From: Gemmatimonadota bacterium | Lineage (GTDB): Bacteria > Gemmatimonadota > Gemmatimonadetes > Longimicrobiales > Gaopeijiaceae | Assembly (NCBI GenBank): GCA_007121555.1 | Contig: SKKH01000160.1 | Location: 1-63,316 of the forward strand | Length of the DNA stretch: 63,316 nucleotides | Direction: 5' to 3' | Shown here: positions 52,938 to 62,270 of the stretch, piece by piece | Layout: the number at the start of each line of letters is the position of its first letter | How positions within the stretch are numbered: position 1 is the first letter of the stretch | Translations under genes and position numbers: made by a program | The notes under the pieces: model-generated | Seen by the model: the letters and a program-made list of their open reading frames with translations, nothing else | Databases searched by the model: none | Told to the model about the DNA's origin: nothing

Positions 52938-55069
52938 TTCCAGCGCTGGGCGAATTTGCATTGTGGATCGCCCTCCCGATCTCGATCTGGGGGGGCGTTC
53001 TTGCGTTCCTGGGTGGGAAGTGGGGCCGAGGCGACCTGGTTCTTTCAGCGGAGCGGAGCGTGCACGCCGTGCTCCTCCTTCTGGCGGTGGCTTCGGCTGG
53101 GATCATCGCGGCATTCCTGGGAGACCGCTTCGACTACTGGTACGTCTCGAACTATTCGAGCCGAAATCTCGAGACGTATTTCAAGGTTTCCGGGCTCTGG
53201 GCGGGTCAGCGAGGATCTCTTCTCTTCTGGGCCCTGAACCTGGCCTTCTTCTCGTCGCTCGCGGTCTGGCTGAACCGGAAGCGGAACCGGGAGCTCATGC
53301 CGTACGTGTCGGGGATCCTGCTGGTCATCCTCGCCTTCTTCATCGTCATCACCCTGTTCATCACGCCGCCCTTCGAGCGGCTGCCGTTCACGCCCCAGGA
53401 CGGTCGCGGGCTGAATCCTCAGCTCCAGAACTACTGGATGACGATCCACCCGCCCACGCTCTACCTGGGGTTCACCGCCTTCACGGTCCCCTTCGCCTTC
53501 GCGTTGGCGGCGCTCATCTCCGGTCGGCTGGACGCTCGCTGGATCCAGATCACCCGGAAGTGGATCCTCACGAGCTGGTTCTTCCTCACCCTGGGCATCG
53601 TGTTCGGGATGCGGTGGGCCTACGAGGAGCTGGGGTGGGGCGGATACTGGTTCTGGGATCCGGTGGAGAACGCTTCTCTCCTGCCCTGGATCGTGGCCAC
53701 GGCCTTCCTCCACTCGGTGATGATCCAGGAGTCCCGGGGAATGCTCAAGATCTGGAACATGGCGTTGGTCTGTCTGACCTTCATCATGACCATCTTCGCC
53801 ACCTTCCTGACCCGGTCCGGACTCATCGAGTCGGTGCATTCGTTCGCGCTGAGCCTGGACATCGCCTACGCCTTCCTCGGCTTCATGACGGTGCTCTTCA
53901 TCGTCTGCACCGTCCTGATCCTCTGGCGTCTGCCCCAGCTTCGAAGCGACCGGCAGTTCGAGTCCTTCATCTCGAGGGAATCGGCTTTCCTCCTCAACAA
54001 CCTGGCGCTCCTGGGCGCCGGATTCGCCGTGCTCTGGGGAACGATGTTCCCTCTTATCACGGAGGGGCTGACCGGGTCGAAGGTGGCGGTGGGTCCGCCC
54101 TTCTTCAATCAGGTGAACATCCCCATCGGGCTGGTGCTCCTCGCCCTCATGGGGATCGGACCCGTGATCGCCTGGCGTCGGGCCAGCACCCGGAACCTGA
54201 AGAAGAACTTCATGATCCCCGTGGGCGCGGGGCTGGCCACGGGACTTCTTCTCGTGGCCCTGGGGGTTCGCCACCTCTACGCCATCCTCACCTTCGCCAT
54301 CGGTGTGTTCGTCCTCTGGGTCATCGTCACCGAGTTCTGGAAGGGCACCCGGGCCCGAGCCCGGATCGAGGGTGAGAACTGGGCCATCGCCTTCCTTCAC
54401 CTGGTTCGACGGAATCGGAGGCGCTGGGGAGGCTACATCGTCCACGTGGGCGTGGTCGTGATGTTCATGGGGTTCGCCGGTGCCGCCTTCGACACCGAGG
54501 TGCGCCAGTCCCTGATGCCCGGAGAATCGGTGAGCGTGGCGTCGGCCTTCGGTCACGAGTACACCCTGACCTACGAGGGACTCTCGACGGCCCGTGGCCA
54601 GAACATGTGGCAGTGGATCGCCCTCATGCGGGTCGAGCGGGACGGAGAGCACGTGGGTTCCATGACCACCGAGCGTCGCTTCTACGAGGCCCCCCCCCAG
54701 CCCATGACCGAGGTGGGGATCCGTTCCACCTTCACCGAGGATCTCTACGTCATCCTCTCCACCCTCGATGAGCAGGTGGGGATGGGCAACGAGCCCCAGT
54801 TCCAGCGAGCCACCTTCCAGGTCATGGTGAACCCGCTCGTCCCCTGGATCTGGTACGGCGGACTCGTCATCGCCATCGGAACGCTCATCGCCATGTGGCC
54901 GGGCGGGCCGATCCCGGGCCATCGACCGGGCCGGACGACCGGTTCGAAGGTCGTCGGGAGGGAGGAGGGCGGGGGAGGCACCCCGACTCCGGACTCGACC
55001 CAGGACCCGGACTCGGGTCCGAAAACGCCGACGAGTCGACCCTCCGGGACTCCGGCTGGGGTGGGTTGA
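52934..55069 (+). CDS. ccmF: Cytochrome c haem lyase subunit CcmF
   Basis: A 711-aa polytopic membrane protein. The WWD-type region EELGWGGYWFWDPVENASLLPWI and the conserved PPTLYLGF segment match CcmF, as do the FATFLTRSGLIESVHSF stretch and later RRNRRRWGGYIVHVGVVVMF. CcmF moves haem from CcmE to apocytochrome c. The C-terminal 50 residues are a Pro/Gly/Asp-rich tail. GTG start. Confidence 0.94.
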   Translation: MIPALGEFALWIALPISIWGGVLAFLGGKWGRGDLVLSAERSVHAVLLLLAVASAGIIAAFLGDRFDYWYVSNYSSRNLETYFKVSGLWAGQRGSLLFWALNLAFFSSLAVWLNRKRNRELMPYVSGILLVILAFFIVITLFITPPFERLPFTPQDGRGLNPQLQNYWMTIHPPTLYLGFTAFTVPFAFALAALISGRLDARWIQITRKWILTSWFFLTLGIVFGMRWAYEELGWGGYWFWDPVENASLLPWIVATAFLHSVMIQESRGMLKIWNMALVCLTFIMTIFATFLTRSGLIESVHSFALSLDIAYAFLGFMTVLFIVCTVLILWRLPQLRSDRQFESFISRESAFLLNNLALLGAGFAVLWGTMFPLITEGLTGSKVAVGPPFFNQVNIPIGLVLLALMGIGPVIAWRRASTRNLKKNFMIPVGAGLATGLLLVALGVRHLYAILTFAIGVFVLWVIVTEFWKGTRARARIEGENWAIAFLHLVRRNRRRWGGYIVHVGVVVMFMGFAGAAFDTEVRQSLMPGESVSVASAFGHEYTLTYEGLSTARGQNMWQWIALMRVERDGEHVGSMTTERRFYEAPPQPMTEVGIRSTFTEDLYVILSTLDEQVGMGNEPQFQRATFQVMVNPLVPWIWYGGLVIAIGTLIAMWPGGPIPGHRPGRTTGSKVVGREEGGGGTPTPDSTQDPDSGPKTPTSRPSGTPAGVG

Positions 55070-55599
55070 TGGGCTTCTTCCTGGGAATCGTTCTGGCCAC
55101 CCTGGTGGTCTTCTGGGTTCTCTATCCCGTGGTGGCCGGGCAGGAGGCCCCCATGGAGCGCGACGACGAGGAGCTCACCGAGGCGCAGCATCGGAAGCGG
55201 GTGGCGCTGTTCGCCCTTCGTGATGTGGAGTACGACTATCACGCCGGGAAGCTGGATGAGGAGGACTACCTCAAGATGAAGCGGGAGATCTCCTCCGAGG
55301 CGCTCGAGGCGTTGGATGCAGAAGAGGCCGAGTGGGCGGAGCGGGAGGGCCGAAGGGCCGCCCAAGCCGAGGCGCGCGGGGCCGAGGATTCGGAGGCCGG
55401 TGAGGTGGGAGGCCGTGACTCCGGCGTGGAGGACGAGATCCAGGCGCTCCGAAGCAGTCTCCGGGAGGGAGTGATCTGCCGGGAATGCGGACAGCCCAGC
55501 CCCCGAGGGAGTAGGTTCTGCGGAGAGTGCGGGAGCGCACTTCGAGCTACTGGCGATCCCATCGAGCCCCGGACCTCCTCCTCCGGTTCCGCCTCCTGA
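55069..55599 (+). CDS. CcmI-like N-terminal domain fused to zinc ribbon
   Basis: A 176-aa protein with one TM segment (GFFLGIVLATLVVFWVLYPVV) and then a helical CcmI/NrfG-type segment (RVALFALRDVEYDYHAGKLDEEDY). The C-terminus is a zinc ribbon, CRECGQPSPRGSRFCGECG, which is not part of classical CcmI. It lies directly between ccmF (1-bp overlap) and ccmA, so a role in apocytochrome handling is likely. The ribbon may replace the missing CcmH cysteines, but that is speculation. Confidence 0.72.
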   Translation: MGFFLGIVLATLVVFWVLYPVVAGQEAPMERDDEELTEAQHRKRVALFALRDVEYDYHAGKLDEEDYLKMKREISSEALEALDAEEAEWAEREGRRAAQAEARGAEDSEAGEVGGRDSGVEDEIQALRSSLREGVICRECGQPSPRGSRFCGECGSALRATGDPIEPRTSSSGSAS

Positions 55600-55611
55600 C
55601 CCCGTTCCGGG

Positions 55612-56388
55612 TTGAGTGAGAGTCGGACTGGGCCCGGGGAGGAGCACGTCCCTGCCGTGTCCCCACCCGCCGGTCCCACCCTCCTCGAAGCCAGGGACCT
55701 CGTGCGCCATTTCGGGCCTGTCCGAGCGGTGGATGGGGTCTCCTTCACCCTGGATCCCGGAGAGGTCCTGACCCTCCTCGGACCCAATGGAGCGGGCAAG
55801 AGCACCCTTCTCGGAATGCTGGGAGGTGCGCTGCGCCCCGATTCCGGATCCATCCACTTTCGCGGAGAGCTCCGGGATCCGGGCGAGACGGCCTGGCGGA
55901 ATGAGGTCGGCGTGCTGTCGCACAGGACCTTCCTCTACGGCCCCCTCACCGCGCGGGAGAACCTGCGCTTCTACGGCAAGCTCTACGGGGTGGCCGGACT
56001 GGACGGCGTGGTGGAGGAAGGGTTGGCGCGTGTGGGCATGACGCCTCACGGGGATCGGCGCGTCGAGGGGTTCTCTCGAGGGATGCGGCAGCGTCTCGCC
56101 CTGGCCCGGACCCTGCTTCACGACCCCGCCCTCGTGCTCCTGGATGAGCCCTTCACCGGGCTGGACGTCCACGCGTCCGAGCTCCTCCGCGAAGTGCTGG
56201 TTCAGCTACGGGATGGGGCTCGCACGGTGGTCCTCGTCACCCACAACCTGGTGCAGGGCCTGGCCCTGGCCGACCGGGTGGCCATCCAGTCCCGGGGCCG
56301 TCTCGCCTTCTTCGGCCGTCCCGGGGAGCTGCCGCAGGGAGAGGAGGAACGCTTCTACCGGAGATGCGTCGAGGGCGCTCCCCCATGA
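55612..56388 (+). CDS. ccmA: Haem-export ABC ATPase CcmA
   Basis: A 258-aa ABC ATPase. Walker A is LGPNGAGKST, the signature is FSRGMRQRLALAR, Walker B is LVLLDEPFTGLD, and the switch His is in VTHNLVQG. It drives release of holo-CcmE from CcmC with CcmB. Start is TTG at 55612 (or the in-frame GTG at about residue 16). Overlaps ccmB by 4 bp. Confidence 0.9.
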   Translation: MSESRTGPGEEHVPAVSPPAGPTLLEARDLVRHFGPVRAVDGVSFTLDPGEVLTLLGPNGAGKSTLLGMLGGALRPDSGSIHFRGELRDPGETAWRNEVGVLSHRTFLYGPLTARENLRFYGKLYGVAGLDGVVEEGLARVGMTPHGDRRVEGFSRGMRQRLALARTLLHDPALVLLDEPFTGLDVHASELLREVLVQLRDGARTVVLVTHNLVQGLALADRVAIQSRGRLAFFGRPGELPQGEEERFYRRCVEGAPP

Positions 56389-57065
56389 TGCGATATCTCC
56401 GGCAGGTCCTGACCATCGCCGGGAAGGACCTTCGGGTGGAGTTGAGGACCCGGGAGAGAGTGGCCGCCATGGGCGCCTTCGTGGTCCTCACCGCCGTCCT
56501 CCTGAACTACGCCGTGGACCGCACCGTCATCCACCCCCGGGAGCTGGCGGCGGGAATGATCTGGATCGTCATCACCCTGGCGGGGCTCCTGGGTCTGGGG
56601 CGCACCTTCGAGCTCGAGAAGGAGGATGGTGCGCTGGAGGGGCTCCTGGTGGCTCCCGTGCCCCGGGACGCCCTGTACCTGGGGAAGGTCCTCGCGAACG
56701 CCGCTCTGCTCGGAGCCATCGCGGCCCTCACCCTGGGAGTATTCGCCCTCTTCTTTCAGCTCACCCTTCCCCGGAACCCCCTTCCCCTGATCGGGGTGAT
56801 CCTCGTGGGAACCGTGGGGTTCGTGGCGCTGGGCACCCTTTTCAGCGGGATCACGGCCGGAAGCCGGATGGGGGAGACGCTCCTCCCCATCCTCCTCTTT
56901 CCTCTCCTCGTTCCCCTGATCACCTTCGGGGCCTCGGCCACCGCTTCCCTCCTGGCGGGCTTCCCCCCGGAGGAAGCGGTCTACAGTTTGAGGGTGCTTG
57001 CCGCCTTTACCCTGGTGGCCCTCACCGCAGGGGTGGGGCTCTTTCGTTTCATCGTGGAGGATTGA
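56385..57065 (+). CDS. ccmB: Haem exporter membrane subunit CcmB
   Basis: A 226-aa protein with six hydrophobic segments and the CcmB N-terminal DLRVELRTRERVAAMGAFVVLTA and ELEKEDGALEGLL motifs. Partner of CcmA in the ABC complex. ATG overlapping the ccmA stop (ATGA). Confidence 0.93.
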   Translation: MMRYLRQVLTIAGKDLRVELRTRERVAAMGAFVVLTAVLLNYAVDRTVIHPRELAAGMIWIVITLAGLLGLGRTFELEKEDGALEGLLVAPVPRDALYLGKVLANAALLGAIAALTLGVFALFFQLTLPRNPLPLIGVILVGTVGFVALGTLFSGITAGSRMGETLLPILLFPLLVPLITFGASATASLLAGFPPEEAVYSLRVLAAFTLVALTAGVGLFRFIVED

Positions 57066-57070
57066 CAACG

Positions 57071-57799
57071 ATGTCGCTCAGATCGGTTCGTTGGGCTGGA
57101 GCCCTGCTGGGGTTCGCAGGAGTGGCCCTCACCGTACTCTTCCACTGGCAGGTCTTCTTCTGGGTCCCCACCGAGGCGAGCATGGGGATCGTTCAGCGGA
57201 TCTTCTACATCCACCTTCCAGCGGCCTGGGTGGCGTTCTTCGCCTTCGGCATCGTGGCGCTCTGCAGCGCGGTCTACCTCTGGCTCGGAGAGGAGAAGCT
57301 GGACCACGCCGCCCGCTCCGCCGCCGAGGGGGGAATGATCTTCACCACCATCGTTCTCACCTCGGGTCCTCTCTGGGCCCGGCTGGCCTGGGGCACCTGG
57401 TGGACCTGGGAGCCCCGGCTCACCCTCACCCTTCTCCTGTGGTTCATCTACCTGGGCTATTTCCTGGTCCGGAGCTCCACTGAGAATCGGGAGCGGAGCC
57501 GGAAGTTCGCCGCCGTGGTGGGGATCGTGGGAGCGTTGAACATTCCCCTCATCCATATGAGTGTGCTCTGGTTCCGCTCCCTCCACCCGCAGCCGGTGGT
57601 GGCGCGTACGGACGGGCCCCAGCTGCACCCTGACATGGCCACTACCGTGTTCACCGCTCTGGGCGCCTGGACCCTCGTCTTCCTCTCCCTGTTCCTCCTC
57701 CGCTACGGGGTCGCGAGAATGGAGGCCGAGGCCGAGAGGCTCGAAGCCGCCGAGGCCTCCGCTCGCCCCCTCGGTGAGCAGGGTGTCGTGACGCCATGA
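57071..57799 (+). CDS. ccmC: Haem handling protein CcmC
   Basis: A 242-aa protein of six TM segments with the WWD motif [20 protein letters not shown] and two conserved His ([20 protein letters not shown]). It loads haem onto CcmE. The ATG at 57071 is chosen because the long upstream open frame overlaps ccmA/ccmB. Overlaps the CcmD-like gene by 4 bp. Confidence 0.94.
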   Translation: MSLRSVRWAGALLGFAGVALTVLFHWQVFFWVPTEASMGIVQRIFYIHLPAAWVAFFAFGIVALCSAVYLWLGEEKLDHAARSAAEGGMIFTTIVLTSGPLWARLAWGTWWTWEPRLTLTLLLWFIYLGYFLVRSSTENRERSRKFAAVVGIVGALNIPLIHMSVLWFRSLHPQPVVARTDGPQLHPDMATTVFTALGAWTLVFLSLFLLRYGVARMEAEAERLEAAEASARPLGEQGVVTP

Positions 57800-58035
57800 A
57801 GTCTTCCCTCCCACTCCTGAATCCCATGCGCTTCCTTCTCTCCTGTCTTCTGGCGGTCATCGCCCTCTCCCTGGCGCCCGGGCTCCTGGAGGCTCAGGCC
57901 CCGGCCGGAGCCCGGCAGATGCGGCACTTCTGGCACGTCTTCGCGGCCTTCGGGATCGCCTGGATCCTCGTTTTCGGCTGGGCCGTCTCCATCGCGAGGC
58001 GTCTCGCCCGGGTGGAGGAGAAGCTGAACCGTTGA
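57796..58035 (+). CDS. CcmD-like small membrane protein
   Basis: A 79-aa protein with a signal-like N-terminus, one TM segment ([23 protein letters not shown]) and a basic end ([12 protein letters not shown]). The position after ccmC and the short basic tail fit CcmD, which holds CcmC and CcmE together. It is longer at the N-terminus than typical CcmD. Confidence 0.75.
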   Translation: MKSSLPLLNPMRFLLSCLLAVIALSLAPGLLEAQAPAGARQMRHFWHVFAAFGIAWILVFGWAVSIARRLARVEEKLNR

Positions 58036-59066
58036 TCGACCTTCTGAGCGACACCGTCACCCGCCCCTCCCCGGGGATGCGGGAGGCGATGGCCTCGGCA
58101 GAGGTGGGAGACGACTGTTTCGGCGAGGACCCGACGGTTCGGCGGTTGGAGGAGCGGGTGGCCGACCTCCTGGGGAAGGAGCAAGCTCTCTTCTTCCCCT
58201 CCGGCACCATGGCCAACCAGTGTGCGCTCCTGGCTCAGACCCACCCGGGTCAGGAGATCCTGGTGGAAGCAGGGGCCCACCTCCTCCACTACGAGGAGGG
58301 ATCGCTGGCGGTCCATGGTGGGCTGCTCCTGAGGCAGATTCCGGCGGGCGCCGGGATTCTGACCGTGGAGGAGGTGAGCGGGGCGCTGCGGCCTCCCTCC
58401 TCCTTTCACCCGGTGACCTCGGTGCTGGCCCTGGAGAACAGCCACCTGGATTCAGGGGGACGTGCGATGTCGCCCGGGCGCACGGAGGAGCTGGCCCGGA
58501 CCGCGCGGGAATCGGGCCTCCTGGTCCATCTGGATGGTGCTCGGCTCTGGAACGCGGCCGCCGCCCTGGAGGTCGCGCCCCACGAGCTCACCGAGCCCGT
58601 CGACACGGTCATGACCTGCCTGTCCAAGGGGTTGGGGGCGCCGGTGGGATCCCTCTTCAGCGGCCCGGCCGAGGTGGTGGAACGGGGTTGGCGCATTCGG
58701 CGTCGGCTGGGAGGGCAGATGCGGCAGGCCGGGATCCTGGCCGCCGCCGGCCTCTACGCCCTCGAGCACAATCTGCCCCGCGTCCAGGAAGATCATCGGA
58801 GGGCCCGGATGCTGGCCGAAGGCCTCTCCCGTCTCCCTGGAGTGTCCGTTCCCATGCCGGAGACGAACGTGGTCATGGTCGGGGTCGACCGGGCCGGTCT
58901 GGAGGTGGCCTCGATCCTGGAAGCGTTGAGGCGGAGGGGCGTGCGGATGGGGCCGTTCGGTCCGGGACGGATCCGAGCCGTCCTCCATCTGGATGTGGAT
59001 GACGCGGGGGTGGAGACCTCCATCGAGGCCTTCGCCGATGTCCTTCAGTCCTCGGACATCGCCTGA
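58032..59066 (+). CDS. ltaE: Low-specificity L-threonine aldolase
   Basis: A 344-aa PLP enzyme of fold type I that splits threonine (and allo-threonine) to glycine and acetaldehyde. The PLP lysine is K199 in [29 protein letters not shown] at the N-terminus and [11 protein letters not shown] match the family, as does [14 protein letters not shown] start overlapping the CcmD-like stop. Not related to haem biology. Confidence 0.93.
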   Translation: MIDLLSDTVTRPSPGMREAMASAEVGDDCFGEDPTVRRLEERVADLLGKEQALFFPSGTMANQCALLAQTHPGQEILVEAGAHLLHYEEGSLAVHGGLLLRQIPAGAGILTVEEVSGALRPPSSFHPVTSVLALENSHLDSGGRAMSPGRTEELARTARESGLLVHLDGARLWNAAAALEVAPHELTEPVDTVMTCLSKGLGAPVGSLFSGPAEVVERGWRIRRRLGGQMRQAGILAAAGLYALEHNLPRVQEDHRRARMLAEGLSRLPGVSVPMPETNVVMVGVDRAGLEVASILEALRRRGVRMGPFGPGRIRAVLHLDVDDAGVETSIEAFADVLQSSDIA

Positions 59067-59095
59067 GGGTGGGCTCTCCGGCGGGTATGTGAGGC

Positions 59096-59629
59096 CTACT
59101 TGCGGCGCGCTCCGAAGAGCCAGCCCCTCCGGATGGACCGGGGTTCCTCAACGGAAATGAAGGCATCGGAGTCCATGGCCTCCACCGTGTCCACGACCTT
59201 CCCGATCTGTCGCCGCTTCACCAGAGTGAGAAGGAGCTCCACCTTTCCCTCGCGGCCGTAACCGGCGAATTCGGTGACCCCGAACCCCTGGTTGCGGAGC
59301 GCCTCGGCGACCTCCTCTCCTTCATTTCGGGAGATGATCCGCACGGTGGCCAGTCCCATGGCCAGCTTTCCCTCGATCCAGAGCCCCACGACGCTCCCGG
59401 TGGCGAAGCCGGTGGCGTAGCCGAGCAGATGCCAGACGGAGTGGAGGTTCTGGATGGCGGTACCGATGGCCAGGACCCAGACCGAGGCCTCGAAGAAGCC
59501 GATGATCGGCACGGCGATCCGCTGGTTCCGCATCACCAGGAGCATCCGGACCGTCGCCAGACTCACGTCGACGATCCGGAGCGAGAAGATGAGGATCGGG
59601 CCCCAGGGTCCTGCGAAGAGTTCGGTCAT
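59096..59629 (-). CDS. DUF2179 / UPF0316 membrane protein
   Basis: A 177-aa protein with three N-terminal hydrophobic segments (about 10-30, 40-60 and 68-88) in the order seen in UPF0316 proteins, followed by a small alpha/beta domain (RIISRNEGEEVAEALRNQGFG, KVVDTVEAMDSDAFISVEE) like the DUF2179 domain of YitT-type proteins. Function unknown. No good ribosome-binding site is seen before the ATG. Confidence 0.82.
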   Translation of the reverse strand: MTELFAGPWGPILIFSLRIVDVSLATVRMLLVMRNQRIAVPIIGFFEASVWVLAIGTAIQNLHSVWHLLGYATGFATGSVVGLWIEGKLAMGLATVRIISRNEGEEVAEALRNQGFGVTEFAGYGREGKVELLLTLVKRRQIGKVVDTVEAMDSDAFISVEEPRSIRRGWLFGARRK

Positions 59630-59641
59630 GGCGAACGAAAT

Positions 59642-60106
59642 TCACCCAACCGCGTCCAGCGTCGCAAGGACCGCCCCCCGGACCAGGTCTTCGTCGGGAA
59701 CCTCCACCGCTCCGATGAAGTCCCGGCGCCGACCGTCGTACCGGGCGCGCACCGCCACGATGATGACCTGGGAGTCGAAGGCCCGGACGGTCTTCGTCCC
59801 CCGCAGTTCCAGGGATCTCGACCGCTCGGACCCTTCCGCATCCAAGGCCCTCAGGGTGGCGAGGGCCCCGGCGCGGGCGAGACCGTGGTCGGTCCGGTGC
59901 GTCGTGGCCTGGCCTGAGGCTCCCCTCCCAAGGACGACGGTCACCGAGCAGGAGCCATCCCTCGACTTCCGGATGTCGATGGAGTGGAGGCGACGTCCCT
60001 CGGCTTCGGGAGAGACTTCAGGGACCAGCCCGGGCTCAATGGAAATGGTAGTGGGCTCCGACCCCGAAGCTGAACCAGCTGGCCCGTGTGTCCCCACCGG
60101 CGTCAT
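59642..60106 (-). CDS. Uncharacterised small alpha/beta protein
   Basis: A 154-aa reading frame of good coding quality in its last 120 residues: RRLHSIDIRKSRDGSCSVTVVL, then RAGALATLRALD, LELRGTKTVRAFDSQVIIVAVR and a conserved-looking VEVPDEDLVRGAVLATLDAVG end. No family recognised. The start is uncertain: the in-frame ATG at 60106 overlaps the barrel gene by 71 bp, and no closer ATG, GTG or TTG precedes the conserved part. The real start may be a rarer codon near 60050. Confidence 0.6.
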   Translation of the reverse strand: MTPVGTHGPAGSASGSEPTTISIEPGLVPEVSPEAEGRRLHSIDIRKSRDGSCSVTVVLGRGASGQATTHRTDHGLARAGALATLRALDAEGSERSRSLELRGTKTVRAFDSQVIIVAVRARYDGRRRDFIGAVEVPDEDLVRGAVLATLDAVG

Positions 60107-60590
60107 GGCTGAGGAAACCCAGGTGGGGGACCAGGTAGAGGCGCTCGCCGACGGGCATGTCGATCCCGGCGCCCACCTCGAAGCCCAGGTTCCGGTCTCC
60201 CGAATCCTGACTTGTGGAGAGCCGATGTGCCAGGACACCTCCGCGGCCCCAGATGAGAGCATCGGGAGGGCTGGGAAAGACGTACTTGAGGCCAAGTCCG
60301 AGACCGGTGCTTCGAGGGCTCGACCCCAGGTTCGCCTGGCAGTCGGAATCACACGAAAAGCCGTGGCGGTTGAGCGAGAGGTATCCGGTCATGTTCCGGC
60401 GAAAGGTCACCATCCCTTCGGCTCCCAGCGTCAGGCCGGCCTCGGCCCCCTCGGACGACAGGTCTCCGGTAGGAAAGGAAACGCCGGCGCGTGGCTCAGC
60501 TGAAAATTGCAGTTGAGCCTCAGCGGCTGGGACGCCGATGAAGAACGACGCGGCGACGGATAGAGCCAGGATCAGACGGCCAACGGACAT
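60036..60590 (-). CDS. Small outer-membrane beta-barrel protein
   Basis: A 184-aa protein with a signal peptide (MSVGRLILALSVAASFFIGVPAAEA). The mature part is short beta-strands with alternating pattern, ending in aromatic HYHFH, typical of 8-stranded OmpA/OmpX-type barrels (SFGVGAHYHFH). Two Cys lie in a loop (CDSDC). ATG with AGGAG upstream. Role unknown. Confidence 0.72.
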   Translation of the reverse strand: MSVGRLILALSVAASFFIGVPAAEAQLQFSAEPRAGVSFPTGDLSSEGAEAGLTLGAEGMVTFRRNMTGYLSLNRHGFSCDSDCQANLGSSPRSTGLGLGLKYVFPSPPDALIWGRGGVLAHRLSTSQDSGDRNLGFEVGAGIDMPVGERLYLVPHLGFLSHDAGGDTRASWFSFGVGAHYHFH

Positions 60591-60866
60591 AGACGACTCC
60601 TGTACTTGATTTCAATTGGGGCGCCGCGGCTTCCCAGGACCTTCGACCTTCCGGGAGCCCTGGAACCGAGCGGTTGGACCGAATAGGAATTACACGTTTC
60701 GTGCCACGTGCCAGTGGTCCGAATGGACCCGTCGAACCCCCTGAAACGAGGTGAATCCGACGGGTTCGGCGCATCTCGGAGGGGTGGTGAGGTCTCCGGT
60801 GGGATGAGCCCGAACCCGAAAGGAAAAAAACGCCGCTGGACCCGGAAGGGAATGCCCGGCCCAACC

Positions 60867-62270
60867 TCAGCCCAGGGAATCCAGGAGGGCCGGGGTCAGG
60901 TCCGCCGCCACATCGATATCGTTCAATACGGGGAGCGTCGCCACCGAGAGTCCGAGGAGCTCGGCCTGCTCCAGGGTGCGGTCCATCACCTGAGAGGTGC
61001 TCCAGGGGATCCCCTGAAACAGCTCGGGCGCGTAGCGACGGAGTGCGAGGAGGTAGTAGCCCCCGTCGCGGGCGGGACCGATCACCACGTCGGTCTCGTC
61101 CAACCCTTCGAGGGCCTTCTCGGCCAGATCCCGCCCCACTTCGGGAGTGTCCGTTCCCACGATGCAGATTCGGTCCGCGACAGCAAAACCCTGCGACACC
61201 GCGAGCTCCATGCGGTCGCCCAGGGTTCCCCGGGGCTGAGGAGCGTACTCCACCTGGTGCGTGCCCAGCCACTCCGAGACTTCATCAGCGGCGTCGGGAG
61301 GATCGAAGGCGACCTGGAGGCGGTAGCGTCCCCCCCGGAGCTGATCCAGCACCCGCCTCCCCATTCGACGGTACAGGTCGGAGGCGGCTTCGTCGCCGAG
61401 CTCACGGGCCAGTCGAGTCTTGACCCGGCCCGGTCGAGGCGCCTTGGCGAAGGCAACGACCAGGCGCCGGTCCGGTCGAGTCGAGAGGGAAGGGGGGGCG
61501 GGCTCGGGGTCGGGCGCGCCCAGTCCGTTCCCGGCAGGATAGAAGTTCGCGAGCCTGTGGGGCGGGACGCCCAGGTGATAGAGGCTGATGAGGGTGGCAT
61601 TCCGGAGCCAGCCTCGAAACTGCCCCTCTCGCCTGTAGCGTCGTGCGCTCGTGACCACCGGAGCCGAGATTCGACCGATGCCCCCGGAGTCCCGGAGTCG
61701 CCGGACCGCCTCGACATCCTCCATCAGGGGGATCTCGGGGATCCCACCCAGCTCCGCCCACCGTCCCCGGGACATGAGAAGCCCCTGGTCCCCGTACGCC
61801 AGCCCCGTGAAGCGTTCCCGGAGTCTCTGGCCGCCCTCCAGAATCGACCACCAAAGACCCTTGGCATCGAGCTGGAACTCGAAGTGGGCCGCCGCTTCAG
61901 GAGGCGGGCTCTCGAGCCACTGGGCCAGCGCACGCCGAGTCGATGTCGGAATGCGGGAGTCGGCATGAAGAAAGAGGAGCCAGGGAGACGACACGGAGGC
62001 CGCACCCACGTTCATCTGGCAAGCTCGGCCCCGGGGGGCTGAAAGGACTCGGACGCCCTCGGCTCGTGCGACCTCAACCGTGGCATCGGAGGAGCCTCCG
62101 TCCACTATCACGATCCGGGGCCGGGGATGGAAGCGGAACAGATCGCTCAGGAGAGGAAGGAGGTTCCGGGCCTCATTCAGGGTGGGGATGATCACGGCGA
62201 GATCGTCCAGGGAACTCTCCGGTCGAGCCGATGAGGGCCGATGGGTACGGGGCTCCACGGATCGCTTCAC
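60867..62270 (-). CDS. Fused glycosyltransferase (TIGR04283-like + TIGR04282-like)
   Basis: A 467-aa fusion. The N-terminal half (about 22-235) is a GT2 domain with VIIPTLNEARNLLPLL, DGGSSDATVEVA and a LMEDVEAVRRLRD segment. The C-terminal half (about 265-467) is a DUF2064-type transferase with VVAFAKAPRPGRVKTRLA, VGTDTPEV and GPARDGGYYLLALRR. The two are usually separate neighbouring genes linked to radical-SAM/arsenosugar loci. GTG start overlapping the DUF547 gene. No ArsM or radical-SAM gene is in the window. Confidence 0.85.
   Translation of the reverse strand: MKRSVEPRTHRPSSARPESSLDDLAVIIPTLNEARNLLPLLSDLFRFHPRPRIVIVDGGSSDATVEVARAEGVRVLSAPRGRACQMNVGAASVSSPWLLFLHADSRIPTSTRRALAQWLESPPPEAAAHFEFQLDAKGLWWSILEGGQRLRERFTGLAYGDQGLLMSRGRWAELGGIPEIPLMEDVEAVRRLRDSGGIGRISAPVVTSARRYRREGQFRGWLRNATLISLYHLGVPPHRLANFYPAGNGLGAPDPEPAPPSLSTRPDRRLVVAFAKAPRPGRVKTRLARELGDEAASDLYRRMGRRVLDQLRGGRYRLQVAFDPPDAADEVSEWLGTHQVEYAPQPRGTLGDRMELAVSQGFAVADRICIVGTDTPEVGRDLAEKALEGLDETDVVIGPARDGGYYLLALRRYAPELFQGIPWSTSQVMDRTLEQAELLGLSVATLPVLNDIDVAADLTPALLDSLG

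Noticed and set aside
53045-54922. A 625-codon minus-strand open frame over ccmF
   Set aside because: Shadow of ccmF; composition is Glu/Gly/His-rich without motifs.
56144-57070. Long frame upstream of ccmC in the same frame
   Set aside because: It overlaps ccmA and ccmB in another frame; the ATG at 57071 gives a normal CcmC.
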